From Priapulus caudatus (taxonomy: Eukaryota; Priapulida; Priapulimorpha; Priapulimorphida; Priapulidae): a DNA stretch of 22,431 nucleotides. Each line of letters opens with the position of its first letter. The stretch's first letter is position 1. This document shows positions 8,353 to 18,059 of the stretch, in pieces. The position numbers were made by a program, and so were the translations under genes. The notes below the pieces were generated by a model. The model saw only the letters and a list, made by a program, of their open reading frames with translations, did not search any database and was not told the origin of the DNA. Location of the stretch: assembly GCF_000485595.1 (NCBI RefSeq), contig NW_014577786.1:131834-154264 (forward strand). The letters are read 5' to 3'.

Positions 8353-9238
8353 GGACAATCATGCGATTCTACAAGCTGCATCTGACTTCGTCAGCCGAGC
8401 TAAAAAACACAGCATATATACAGTACTGCAAAATAGTAGCGCAGGAACGTTTACATGCTTTAGGGAGAGCGACAACAGAAAAACCAAAAAGTGACTAACG
8501 TGATCAACTTTCTAAATAAAGTATAGGATGTCATGGTCTGAAATTAGAGCAACCTTTCTATGTGTCAGCAGCATTCACAGCAATGAGAAATCTCTGGGAG
8601 TTCATCCAGGAATCTGTGAATCCTGTTTCAAACCAGACAGAAACAGACAAAAACACCTGCACAATTCTTTCTCTCAACGCTATTAATTAAAGTAGGTCGA
8701 AAATAAACTCACAGATTTTCATTTTCTGCTCAGTTTGTTTTTACACTTCAGTGCATTGACCTACATTAACACAGTGATTTATGAAATCCCACCTCTCCCA
8801 TATCTGAAACTGTATATCGCAGTAACACACTTATGAACGATTGTAGTCCGCACGAGATACTGTACGGCGCAGCGCCGTAGCATTGAATTTTTCAATGTGA
8901 CATTGTTAATATGTAAATTACTGGGTGTGGTTTACATCGCTGTTTAGAACAGTCTGCTAACAAGATCCTCATCCTGATGAGAATGTTTACTCACCGAACG
9001 ATTCCCTCACGACTGTAAGTTTAGCACGGTTTATTATCGTATCCAGTAAAATTTCCATACGGCTTACTCTCTGTACTATTAAATTGGATCCCCGCTAACA
9101 CATGTGCCTGCATCATCTGTAATCTATGCCATGTTAGGGAAGGGTTAACACAAAGGCCTTGCTCTCGGTGTGTACACATACACGACGTGTGCGATTGGTG
9201 AGTGGGGTTAGGGCAGGTGCCGTTCAAAGTTGAACGGT
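8353..9238. other. Interval expected to hold MASK exons but showing none
   Basis: No ankyrin-repeat translation is visible on the minus strand. Two adjacent perfect dyads occur at 8863-8879 (TACGGCGC/GCGCCGTA) and 8881-8897 (CATTGAA/TTCAATG). Confidence 0.5.
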
Positions 9239-9247
9239 GTTAGTAGC

Positions 9248-9469
9248 GCAGAAAGGGTCATTGTCGTATCAGGTACTACATATATGTACCCGAGGTAGTT
9301 TTAGGTTGCTTAGTATTATGTTTATATTTTTAAAAGAAGGAAGCTTAAGGGTAAGGGTAAGGGGAAGGGACACACCTCTAGAACAAAACTCGGACACACT
9401 GTGTATACATATATATACACCGCGGACACATATATATGTATTACCTGATACGACAACGACCCCTTCAGC
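9248..9469. mobile_element. 222-bp inverted-repeat element with 9-bp target duplication
   Basis: Terminal inverted repeats of 28 bp (left starts GCAGAAAGGGTCATTGTCGT, 9248-9275; right 9442-9469) differ at three positions. The 9-bp GTTAGTAGC flanks both sides exactly (9239-9247 and 9470-9478). A 9-bp duplication is typical of Mutator-like (MULE) elements. The interior has TATATA-rich short inverted pieces and GGGTAAGGGTAAGGGGAAGGG at 9349-9369. There is no coding capacity, so it is a non-autonomous copy. Confidence 0.85.
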
Positions 9470-9642
9470 GTTAGTAGCACAATAAATGACGTCAAAGAAA
9501 CGTGGTCAGTCACATCGGCCCCAATAGACAACAACTCATACGCCTGCGCACGGTGTTTCCTGCACATGTACCTCTGCCGACATACCTCCAGTGTTTGAGC
9601 AGTAACTTTAATCACACGGTCCCCATGCACTAATCCTCAAAT

Positions 9643-9960
9643 ATGCTGATGTGTTTATGCAATCCTCCGGTCCCAGGCAAATCGACTAGAGCCTTGAACT
9701 TTTATGATTACCATCAGAAACACGTGAGAGGCCGATTAAACACAGCGAAAGTGGTTGCCAATAAAGGAGCCGCTGTATCTCTTCCAACATTAGAAATTTT
9801 GTATAATGATATAGAGTTCAAAACACGTGACCTTACCAGTCATCATCTCGAAAAACTTTACATTGATATTTTTGAAACACAATTAACACATTTTCATTTA
9901 AAAAAACAGGTTCATGAAACTAGTAACCTGCTTTTGTTGGGGGGGGGGGGAAATTGTTAA
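9643..9960 (+). CDS. Unrecognised 105-codon ORF
   Basis: An open frame whose middle part (ALNFYDYHQKHVRGRLNTAK through LTHFHLKKQ) looks protein-like: amphipathic, mixed composition, and no simple repeats until the Leu/Gly run made by a ten-G tract at the end. A possible acceptor, TCCGGTCCCAG, lies at about 9667-9677 inside it, so it could be one exon of a gene on the plus strand. I do not recognise the family. It sits inside what should be a MASK intron on the other strand. It may be a transposon remnant or chance. Confidence 0.2.
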   Translation: MLMCLCNPPVPGKSTRALNFYDYHQKHVRGRLNTAKVVANKGAAVSLPTLEILYNDIEFKTRDLTSHHLEKLYIDIFETQLTHFHLKKQVHETSNLLLLGGGGNC

Positions 9961-10540
9961 AAATTTACTCAGCGTTACATATTTCATAGAATATTATTTT
10001 ATTAACGCATTTCTATATATATATGAGGTTTAAATGTATATAACGTTTAATGTGGCCATGTATGCTCGTTTCATCATAAAACAATGACTATTAGCTCTAA
10101 ATGCACATTAAAATCCACTTGTTAGAGGTATAATTATAACATAATGGCTATTCTTCAAAGTCCTGGTGACTAATGACTAAGGCATTCATGTGTGACATTG
10201 TCAACTATTACCAATTTACCTGAGTATGATCACGAATGCGAAGTCTTCACATTTTTTGTGCGTCTGCTACAAAAAATTTAAATTTATGGAATGCCGATTT
10301 TTGTGGGCATTTGAATCGGAGAGCTGTGCTTTTAACGCGAATTACATAAATGATCATTTTAGTGGAAATGCTGATTATACATAGAGCTGATATACTTTCA
10401 GGATATCCTACAGGAACGAAGGCTGTGACGTGAGCAGAAGCACTAACGCGTGTTAGTCACTACTGGTTGATGAAGGTCGTGAACTTATTCTCCACATCTA
10501 CGAAAGACGCACACCACTCTTCGTCGTCACGCCAGGCTGG
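9961..10540. other. Interval without a gene
   Basis: AT-rich, with a TATATA stretch near 10013-10023. No exon or repeat structure is recognised on either strand. Confidence 0.45.
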
Positions 10541-10894
10541 AAGCAAGATAAGACGCCGGGAAACGCATCAAATAATAACAGTTTTAACACCCGACTACGG
10601 AATGCTTGTTTCGCGTGAAGATACACTCGCATGTCTACGAGGGTTTGGTTGGGAAGGGTAAGGTTGGGGGCTCACAGTCTTATTTTATTTTATCTTCGTC
10701 TTCGTCCGTACCTTTCTCTCGCTTGTCATTAACGACATCCGAAACATATAAGGAAATAAAATAAGACTGTGAGGCCCCGACACTACCCTATCCAACCAAA
10801 CCCTCGTAAACAGACGGATGTACCTTCCCGTGAAACGAGCATTCTGTAGTCGGGTGATATTATTTGACGCACTTCCCAGCATCTTATATTGCTT
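10541..10894. mobile_element. Foldback element, ~150-bp arms
   Basis: The left arm (10541-10690) and right arm (10754-10894) are diverged inverted copies around a loop of about 63 bp. Shared blocks in order are AAGCA(A)GATAAGA, GCATCAAATAATA, ACCCGACTAC(G/A)GAATGC, GAGGGTTTGGTTGG, and CTCACAGTCTTATTTTATTT next to the loop. Arm differences are substitutions and short indels, so it is an old insertion. No clear target duplication is seen. It lies just 3' of MASK exon 2 on the minus strand, within the intron. Confidence 0.75.
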
Positions 10895-10978
10895 ACAGAC
10901 TTATATCGTTATCGACATCCGTCGCCTTCACGACGGGATCGCGTCGCCCCGGATGCAAAAAAAACAACAGACAATCAC

Positions 10979-11135
10979 CTGCTGCTTCTAACAGAGCCTC
11001 GAGGCGAGCCTGAGTTTCGGCGTCGACGCCGCGAAGATCCGGACTGTCCCCCGCCTCCGCCGGCAGTATGAACTTAGGCGCGTCTAGCAGCGCGTCCTCG
11101 TCCAAATCTCCCTGCTCAAGGATGAATGACTCCAC
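10979..11135 (-). CDS. ANKHD1/ANKRD17 (mask): MASK/ANKHD1 exon 2
   Basis: Minus-strand exon of 157 bp. It opens VESFILEQGDLDEDALLDAP and ends in PDLRGVDAETQARLEALLEA before the final AAG. Vertebrate ANKHD1/ANKRD17 has the same landmarks before the ankyrin array (EVESFILDQ.DL, then ADLRTVDPETQARLEALLEAAG). The acceptor is TTTGCGTTAG|GTG and the donor GCAGCAG|GTGATT. The exon starts between codons, in phase with exon 1, and ends with one base of a Gly codon. That phase is completed not by anything nearby on the minus strand but by the plus-strand exon at 332. A read-through ORF past the donor (residues after the AAG) is intronic, and an ATG-like start at the acceptor is not needed because exon 1 supplies one. 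Confidence 0.95.
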
Positions 11136-12085
11136 CTAACGCAAAGACAACCAAAAAACACAGACGACGATGATTACGCATTCCACGATGCGTTCTCAGT
11201 CTACGCGCACGATCTGGTTTAGAATGTCCCATGTGTCCATCGATCAGATATTTTTCTCCATGAAAAAGACTATCTACAGTACATGTATTTGTGTTTGAAT
11301 TACATGTTTGCATTACGTTGCTATTGCTGTAACCACGTGTATTTGCGCGGTGACGAAGGCGAGTATTTAAACTCTTTCTCGAAAATCCTTCACAGCAAAT
11401 ATTGTCGGGGAATCGAACACCTACACATTAATAATGCACGCGCTGAAACACATGGTGATTTGTATACGTCCGCTAATGCAACGTGTGCAGTGGGTAATGC
11501 ATATATAAATAACAAAAAATGTGCATAAATATTTTATAGACTCCTTCGCAGGTGTATGTAACTAAAATAGATGTGTAGGTATACAAAAAAAAATCTACAA
11601 ATGGAGATGAAACAATAAGGCTTGTACTTGTGCAAACCTACATTCTCTTATAAGAAACACTATGTATGTAACTGTTGTATAATTGTGCTATTCAGCATCA
11701 AAATTGCAATGCGGTGAGGATTTAGGGATTATGAAAATCTAAACCTATTTGTTATAACTTACTAATACTTGCACACAGTGTACATGTATCGAAATGAACA
11801 AAGGTATTGTCAATTTGTCAGACTAATCTCTGAATACCTAGAAACATATCTGACTACAACACATTTACAACTTTTTTTTTACATTACTTGCAACAATCAT
11901 TTTTGGTTAAGTGATATAATACCTGACAAACTGAAAGATGAGAGAAAGCCATAAGCTCTAAAATACCTACTTGCAGTAATGCATACAACATGTGTTAAAT
12001 CGCGGTACTTGCACAAGCGGCTAACCCCGACTGTGAAGATCCTCGAATATGAGGTCATCATTATCAATTTACAAAATACTATTCA
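11136..12085 (-). other. MASK intron 1, 3' part
   Basis: AT-rich intron sequence between exon 2 and exon 1. Plus-strand short ORFs here show no family resemblance and have the composition of non-coding DNA. Confidence 0.6.
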
Positions 12086-12090
12086 TCTTA

Positions 12091-12203
12091 TCAAGAGCTA
12101 ATAATACCATCTTACCATCTTATCATCTTACCATCTTATCATCTTATCATCTTATCATCTTACCATCTTATCAAGAGCTAATAAAGGTATTATTAGCTCT
12201 TGA
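12091..12203. repeat. CATCTTA microsatellite bounded by an 18-bp inverted repeat
   Basis: A perfect 18-bp repeat TCAAGAGCTAATAATACC (12091-12108) is inverted at 12186-12203 and encloses alternating CATCTTAC/CATCTTAT units. A direct copy of TCAAGAGCTAATAA also sits at 12171-12184. The layout suggests a small hairpin element whose interior has expanded as a minisatellite. Confidence 0.75.
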
Positions 12204-12286
12204 TCTTATGGATTATAATAAATCACAGCTTAAGACGAAACTAATGTTCAGGCACTTCCCAGACAGTGGTGACAGTAAAGGCCAAG

Positions 12287-12365
12287 ACACACTGCAGCGA
12301 CAGCGACCGACCGTAACGACAAAAGTCGCGGCGACTGGCGCAAACACACTGCAGCGACAGCGACC
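12287..12365 (+). repeat. Short direct repeat ACACTGCAGCGACAGCGACC
   Basis: The 20-bp block ACACTGCAGCGACAGCGACC occurs near 12287 and again near 12345. It lies in a 143-codon ORF (12049-12480) that begins in the microsatellite and resembles no known protein, so I do not call that ORF a gene. Confidence 0.55.
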
Positions 12366-12525
12366 GCCGTTGGGTCAAAGTTCACCCAGCACTCGCGACA
12401 GTGGTACAGTGTACACATCATCACATGAACAAACGGAAAAACTGCTGCTGCTTTTAAATAACAGGCTGCAAAAACTCTAGGTATAAGGATAAGATAATAA
12501 AGTAAAATATATGCAGCAAATTATC

Positions 12526-13244
12526 ATGTACTGTACTAGTCCGAGATTCCTCTGACCAATGCCCACACCGACTATTTTGGTGAATTTGGTGTGGGTTAGG
12601 TCAGAGCAACTTGCCTATGCAAAACGTGGAATTTCTCCGATCCTGCCGAGGATCGCTGTTTCATCGCGCCAAACTCACAATGGAGGCTATCAATCAAGAT
12701 CTGACGCACATATATCGAAAACTGGATAACTTATATGATTGCTCGCGTTGGTAAGTACACTTGTACTCTTTTACCTTAGTCGTATTTCTATTTGAAAATT
12801 TGGTGCTAACAATTTCCCTCTGACATGCATCGGCCATCCATCGTACATCCAACTGCATTTTGGGAAACTACCACGCTACCAAATACGCTACTCTGTTGTT
12901 TCCCACAATGCAGTTAGATGCACGATGGATGGCCGATGCATGTCGGAGGGAAATTGTTAGCAACAAATTTTCAAATAGAAATACGACTACTTAAGGTCAA
13001 AGAGTACAAGTGTACTTACCAACGCGAGCAATCATATAAGTTATCCAGTTTTCGATATATGTGCGTCAGATCTTGATTGATAGCCCCAATTGTGAGTTTG
13101 GCGCGATGAAACAGCGATCCTCGGCGGGATCGGAGAAATTCCACGTTTTGCATAGACAAGTTGCTCTGACCTAACCCACACCAAATCCACCAAAATCGTC
13201 TGTGTGGGCATTGGTCAGAGGAATCTCAGACTAGTACTGTACAT
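12526..13244. mobile_element. 719-bp foldback element with ~345-bp arms
   Basis: The left arm (12526-12868) and right arm (12898-13244) are inverted copies at roughly 95% identity by eye, separated by a 29-bp loop. Both ends read ATGTAC(T/A)GTACTAGTC. The arms are far longer than usual MITE ends and carry gene-like content: an ATG-led piece at 12680-12750 followed by the consensus donor GTAAGT, described separately. No obvious target duplication is seen. It lies in MASK intron 1. If transcribed across, it would fold into a long hairpin. It may be a foldback transposon, or an inverted duplication of a gene's first exon. Confidence 0.9.
12680..12750 (+). pseudogene. Exon-like fragment inside the foldback arm
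   Basis: In the left arm an ATG opens the frame MEAINQDLTHIYRKLDNLYD then CSR, stopping at a perfect donor, TTG|GTAAGT (12751). The right arm carries the mirror copy on the minus strand, including the ACTTAC donor complement, but its ATG has changed to ATT. The frame is otherwise kept. It looks like the first coding exon of an unrecognised gene captured or duplicated into the inverted repeat. It could equally be chance plus a splice-like motif. Confidence 0.4.
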
Positions 13245-13930
13245 ACTGTGTCAAACAGTGACCGTAGCTTGCCACAGCTGCACGCTTTGGTTAGACTGGT
13301 TCGCGGCCCCATTGTTTGTGACATGCGTCGCAAGTTTAGCGCCGGATACCAGTCTAGGCTAGCATTATGGGGTATTTATGACGTAATCATGATGTCACGT
13401 GCCGATGGAAACGGCTGCGATTGGCTATTTGTAAAGTGTCGCTGGCGACTGTCGCTGGAGAATAGAAACGTTCCTAAATATTTTTGTCGTCGAGGTTGTC
13501 GCCGGTCGTTGTCGCGTGTGTGTGCAATGGCTCATAGGAAACAATAGTTTCTAATTTTCTAAAAAGTCCTTTGTCGTTACGGTCGGTCGCTGTAGTGTCA
13601 CTGTTTGTCTTGGCCTTAAATCTACCAGTGACGGTCATTCACGACTGCTGCTGTCCTTTTGAAGACACGTGTATGTACATTATGGCTGGGTCATTAACAA
13701 CGAAAAATACTTGTAATATCATATTTATGAGTGAAACTATCAAAAATGGGTAATTATAAACCTATAAAACAATTTTAAATGACTACAGTGCGCTGGTCTA
13801 ATTTCATGAATGCCGAACATCGTACATGAAGGCGGCCATCTTGATTTTTCACTGCCACGACCAACCCACATATATTTCTGTTCAAACTCTTTCATATTAC
13901 GATTACCTACAGTACCAAGGGTTTACTTAC
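13245..13930 (-). other. MASK intron 1, 5' part
   Basis: Sequence between the foldback and the exon 1 donor. A 99-codon plus-strand ORF (13248-13547) has no recognisable similarity and is rich in Arg/Cys/Ser. TGACGTAATCATGATGTCAC at 13379-13398 forms a loose CRE-like dyad. No gene is seen. Confidence 0.45.
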
Positions 13931-14113
13931 GTCGGAAACGTCTTCTTCTTCACTCCCAGAAAAATCACCAGCCAGAGACTGCTGTATCGGGTTAAAAATA
14001 TTGGGCTTTCCTGAAAGTGGCGACGATTTCGGATTCAGGCTTGTCTGATCAACTTCCAAGTTTGATGCTTTTGTACTCGATTTCAATTCCTTTGGCGATC
14101 GTGCATTCTGCAT
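13931..14113 (-). CDS. ANKHD1/ANKRD17 (mask): MASK/ANKHD1 exon 1 with start codon
   Basis: Minus-strand first coding exon, 61 codons. It begins MQNARSPKELKSSTKASNLE and ends LAGDFSGSEEEDVSD. The ATG at 14113 is preceded in frame two codons earlier by TAA, so this is the only possible start of the frame. The end is the diagnostic acidic motif of the family (vertebrate form GSDEDEVSE directly before VESFILDQ), and it splices between codons, GAC|GTAAGT, into exon 2, which starts VESFILEQ. The N-terminus is much shorter than the Gly/Ala-rich vertebrate one and is Ser/Lys/Pro-rich, so probably disordered. Its only support is the splice to exon 2 and the acidic motif. Confidence 0.88.
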
Positions 14114-14930
14114 CTTTTAAAACTCTAGTGTCAGACAAATTGGCTTTTCCAACGACTTGTACTTTCTTACGTCTATAAAGCCTACAAGTGCCAAATATTT
14201 TTCATTTCTGCCTGAAGTAACTTTGCACTTATCACCGCCATTACTACAGTTCTCCTCTAAAAACCCGGATGTTCAGTACTGCGCATATGCAGAATAAAGC
14301 TATTGATGTCACAGGAGCGCATGCACACACAGCATGAGAGCAGCGCGAGCGCAGCATACATGAGACTATAAAGCTAGAAACTCATGATTATATAATATCA
14401 AACATGGCAAAATTATTTTCACGAACTATTATAGATAATAACGTTTATATGTTAGAAATAAAGCATGTATTTTTGTACTTTAGACCTCACGTAAATGGTG
14501 AACCCTGATTGATAAAGAAAACACAATGATATGTTCATGCATCATTTATTTCTATTTTCTATAAAAAAACGACGAAAAATCAAAGAAGAATTATAAATGA
14601 ACCAATAAGAAGGTTTAACAAAAGCATAACAAGGCTGAAAATGTCCTCCATGAAAGTGATACTGACAGTGATACTGATAGTGGTAGAGTGATCTGAAAGT
14701 GAAATAGCGGCTTTCACACTATAAGGAAATCACACTGTCTAATGTTGCTAAAACGGCATCTGAAACTTAAATATATATTATCTTTTTTTCTGAAAGAGTT
14801 TGCCCAAATCCGTTATGTATAAGCTATATTAATGAGAAACTACATATCATTGTGATTCGGAAATAATATTATTGCAACTGATATCCTATTGGCAGAAACT
14901 GTCTGACATTTCGTCATTGGTAGCGCCCCA
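14114..14930. other. Intergenic side of MASK, 5' UTR/promoter expected
   Basis: This should hold the 5' UTR and promoter of the minus-strand MASK gene, but I see no clear TATA box or CpG cluster. GATACTGACAGTGATACTGATAG repeats weakly around 14660-14685. Confidence 0.4.
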
Positions 14931-14942
14931 ATCGTTTCGTTT

Positions 14943-14954
14943 GATGACGTCATC
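14943..14954. promoter_or_regulatory. Perfect CRE palindrome
   Basis: TGACGTCA at 14945-14952 sits within GATGACGTCATC, a full CREB/ATF consensus extended to a 12-bp palindrome. It is close to a GCGCCCCAATCG sequence (14925-14936). It lies between the MASK start (about 830 bp away) and the plus-strand OGDH exons, so it could mark a promoter for either. No transcription start is visible, so this is inference. Confidence 0.4.
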
Positions 14955-16580
14955 TGTCTAAGTAGAATCGAGATTCCGTGAACAACTCAAGAATTTTAGG
15001 CTATTCATCAAGCAAGTATGTGTCCGTTTTATTGAATATTTTAAACGTCGCCTGGTTTTCGTTAATGTCTACTGTGTGACTTCATAATATTACACATTTA
15101 ATACGTGTAGCAATAGTGTTATTTTCGAGATAATCGTTTCTTAGTTTAGGCCTACTACTAGTTGCTGACCCACTTCGTGATTTGCGTAGGTACCGTACCG
15201 CCTACCGCAGTACCGGTATGTACACTCGGCTGTAGAGTAGTGTAGTGTAGGTATACACCTTCTTTCTTCTACGCAATCACGAACCCCCTGTAACTTATGC
15301 CGTTAAGAGTTGTGCTATATTTGTTCGCGTAACACACGTGTAAAAATGACTGCACAATAACAGCATGAACATGTATGATTCAATTTCAATGATGTAGATA
15401 GATATGTTTATGATGTACCATTGACATTGTACTATCACAGTATCACTATAGCAGTAGTACTAGTAATAGTATCAGTATCGCTCATAGGGATACAGACCTG
15501 TATGATATCTTTATAAAGTTGGATGTATTACGACATGTGGTATGTATTACGACATCGGCTGAAAGTCAGGGTACGGTTTTGAGTAGGCGAGGTACGGTCC
15601 GGCATATTAGATAGTTACCAGGGTACGTTCCGGCAGTACCCTGGAGGACATAGACCCTATCAGCATCACTCAGTGACACTGAGTGGGTGTAAATCCGGTT
15701 TAAGCTCCTTATGAATATATGAGTTATGTATCACGAAGTGATGCACAGATTTACATGTATCATTAAATTATGCACGCACCTATATCATACATGTGTCCAG
15801 TCAATAGATGGTGCACAAATGTTTATCTTCCCAAATATCCCCTATGGACGAAAAGTACTATTATGCTACTAAAAAATACAGAAAACCCGGATTTGCACCC
15901 ACCCAGTGTTGCATCAGTATCACATGATATATCTCTAAATGGCATAGATCACATCACTGCCCACCTATGTAAAATGGATGTTGATGCTAGTGTTAAACCT
16001 CAAATGACACTGTAAGTTTCAAATTGATGCATAGCCGGTTTGAAATGCAGGTAGTATCAGTATCTACAGCTAATAAACTGCCAAACTCTGCTGTGGCGCC
16101 TCTTCAGGTATCAAGTGGAACAGGCCCATAGAACTTCCACGAGTAGGGTAGGCTGAATCAGATGCAGTGAAAGAGCTCCTTCACTTTATTATCCTCTGCT
16201 AGCTTGAAAATCGATTTGACTAAGAGCAAATGATCCAGAAAAACACCAGTTTTTAGCGCCATCTATGCGTTAGACTGTTAGTGGTTTCTCCCACTGAATT
16301 CTAATCTGAATCACATCCCAATGCTAAAAATACTGCTATCTCTATGATATTCACAAGTGTGGGAGATAAACATGTCTGGTGCACCCTCAATATATTTTGT
16401 TATACAATCCTACTTAAATTGATGTGTGATACATTATGCTATAGTATCCACGAGCATGCTGCTCTTGCTTGCTTACACACATTCAGTGGAAGTTGTACAG
16501 TTGTATGGAGTGTGTTTGTGTTTCTGTTTTTTAGCTTAATCACCAAGGACACTCGAGTCATCACGGTCATCATTATGAGT
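14955..16580. other. Interval without a recognisable gene
   Basis: A dyad CAGGGTAC..GTACCCTG lies around 15619-15643, the phrase TATGTATTACGACAT is repeated (with variation) near 15525-15555, and GGTACGGT/GGTACCGTACC motifs cluster at 15190-15640. Short plus-strand ORFs have no family resemblance. Upstream OGDH exons would be expected between here and 19678, but I could not find them. Confidence 0.45.
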
Positions 16581-18059
16581 TGACTAAGCAGGTGTGTGAC
16601 CGCGTCGGAGTGGGGTGAATGGTCAGCTTAAGACATCCCGGGTGTGTTTCGATACGTTGAGAGTAGGAACTTGATCAGTAGGTTCGACGTGCAGGAATCA
16701 GGAAAATGTATCGCAGTAAAAACGGGTTGCTTGATATTTCTGTGTACGGCCGCGCTTACTAACGGCAGCAGCGCGCGTGTGCGTCAGGCAAATTGTGTCC
16801 GGTCGATGTGTCGAGATAAGCGGGGGAAGGAAATTGCTGCGCGATGGTCCAGCAACGGTGTCGTCTGTGATGTTGTGCACACGAATGGCTGTGCAGCAGC
16901 CATTTGGCTTTGTAGTAGTTGGCCAGCTCTTCTGTGTGAACGTGTTATTATTGTATAAAGCATGGGCTGGAATTGATCCAAACGAGGTCCAGTAAGGGTG
17001 AAGTGAGCATGACAACCCAGGGCGTCGAAATTAGCGAGATCCCGATATCGCGGCGGCGTGTTGGTTTGATAGTAGTTCTTGTTTAGGGATAGCGTGTGAT
17101 GAGTGTTCAATGCTTGGTATCCCGCCGCGGATAGTAAATGAACATATCATCAAATCGGGAATGTGGTATACATGTATCAGAGGCAAACCAAGACAATGCG
17201 TCTAGTCAATAGTCGGTGCGATAGTTGTTGAGCTGTTCTGCTGCCATATCTGTGAATCTGCTTTCATGTTTTTATATAATAATTGCATTAGCAGTATTAA
17301 TAGCTTTTCAAATGCCTATTGCTATTGGCATATTTCGTGAGATTTGAGCGTACCACATTTGTTGAAATTACTATCTAAAAAATCGATACCAGATCTTTGG
17401 GCGGCGGGTGTACAATTTCAGATGGACCTGCGTGGTGATCTGAATGGGATACCATAATAAGAATCTAATTTCGGACCCGCGCAACCCCAGCCAAAACCAG
17501 CGAAGGCGTAGGGTTCAAAAAAGCAGACCCCCATGCAGTGTTCCAGCCCATCAGTGTTATATAACCTTTATATCATGTCTAAGCTACCCATTTTTCCAGC
17601 TCACTAATTCGCGAAAAAATGCAAGTAATCGGCGATCAATGCGGTGACCGTTGCTAGTAACGGCTGCAGCAATAGTATGAATACCTATGCCCTGCTACAT
17701 TTTGTATAGCATGCAATCGATAATGCTGCACGACGTTTGTAGCGTAACGCTGGCAGAGCAATGTAGGAATCATATGCTGTACATTTTGTGCATTGTGTGA
17801 TAAGTTTTTTCTGTAGCGCCGATGCAAGCTGGCGCTTTGCTGTCAGTGCTTGTGTATATAATATGACCTCATAGAAGGGCTACAAGGATCATCGTGTGGT
17901 CTCACCAAAGGCAGTATGGATGCATTCAAATCATGTCATTGCCTGCATGTCTAAGTCTTCAATATTGTATCCCCCCGCCCCCGACGAAGTCGCGGCCGTA
18001 TTACTACTGGCTTCATTGTCTCCCCCAGCCGCCGCCGCCGCTCGGTCCGCCGCCAGACG
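16581..18059. other. Interval without a recognisable gene
   Basis: Somewhat GC-richer at 16590-17060, where overlapping ORFs exist on both strands without similarity to anything I know. The N-terminal mitochondrial-targeting exon of OGDH was looked for here and not recognised. Confidence 0.4.

Noticed and set aside
12049-12480. 143-codon plus-strand ORF
   Set aside because: Begins inside the CATCTTA microsatellite and contains a 20-bp duplication; no known family and it lies in MASK intron 1.
16644-17110. Overlapping ORFs on both strands as a possible OGDH leader exon or separate gene
   Set aside because: No similarity to the OGDH N-terminus, no convincing splice sites, and both strands open about equally.
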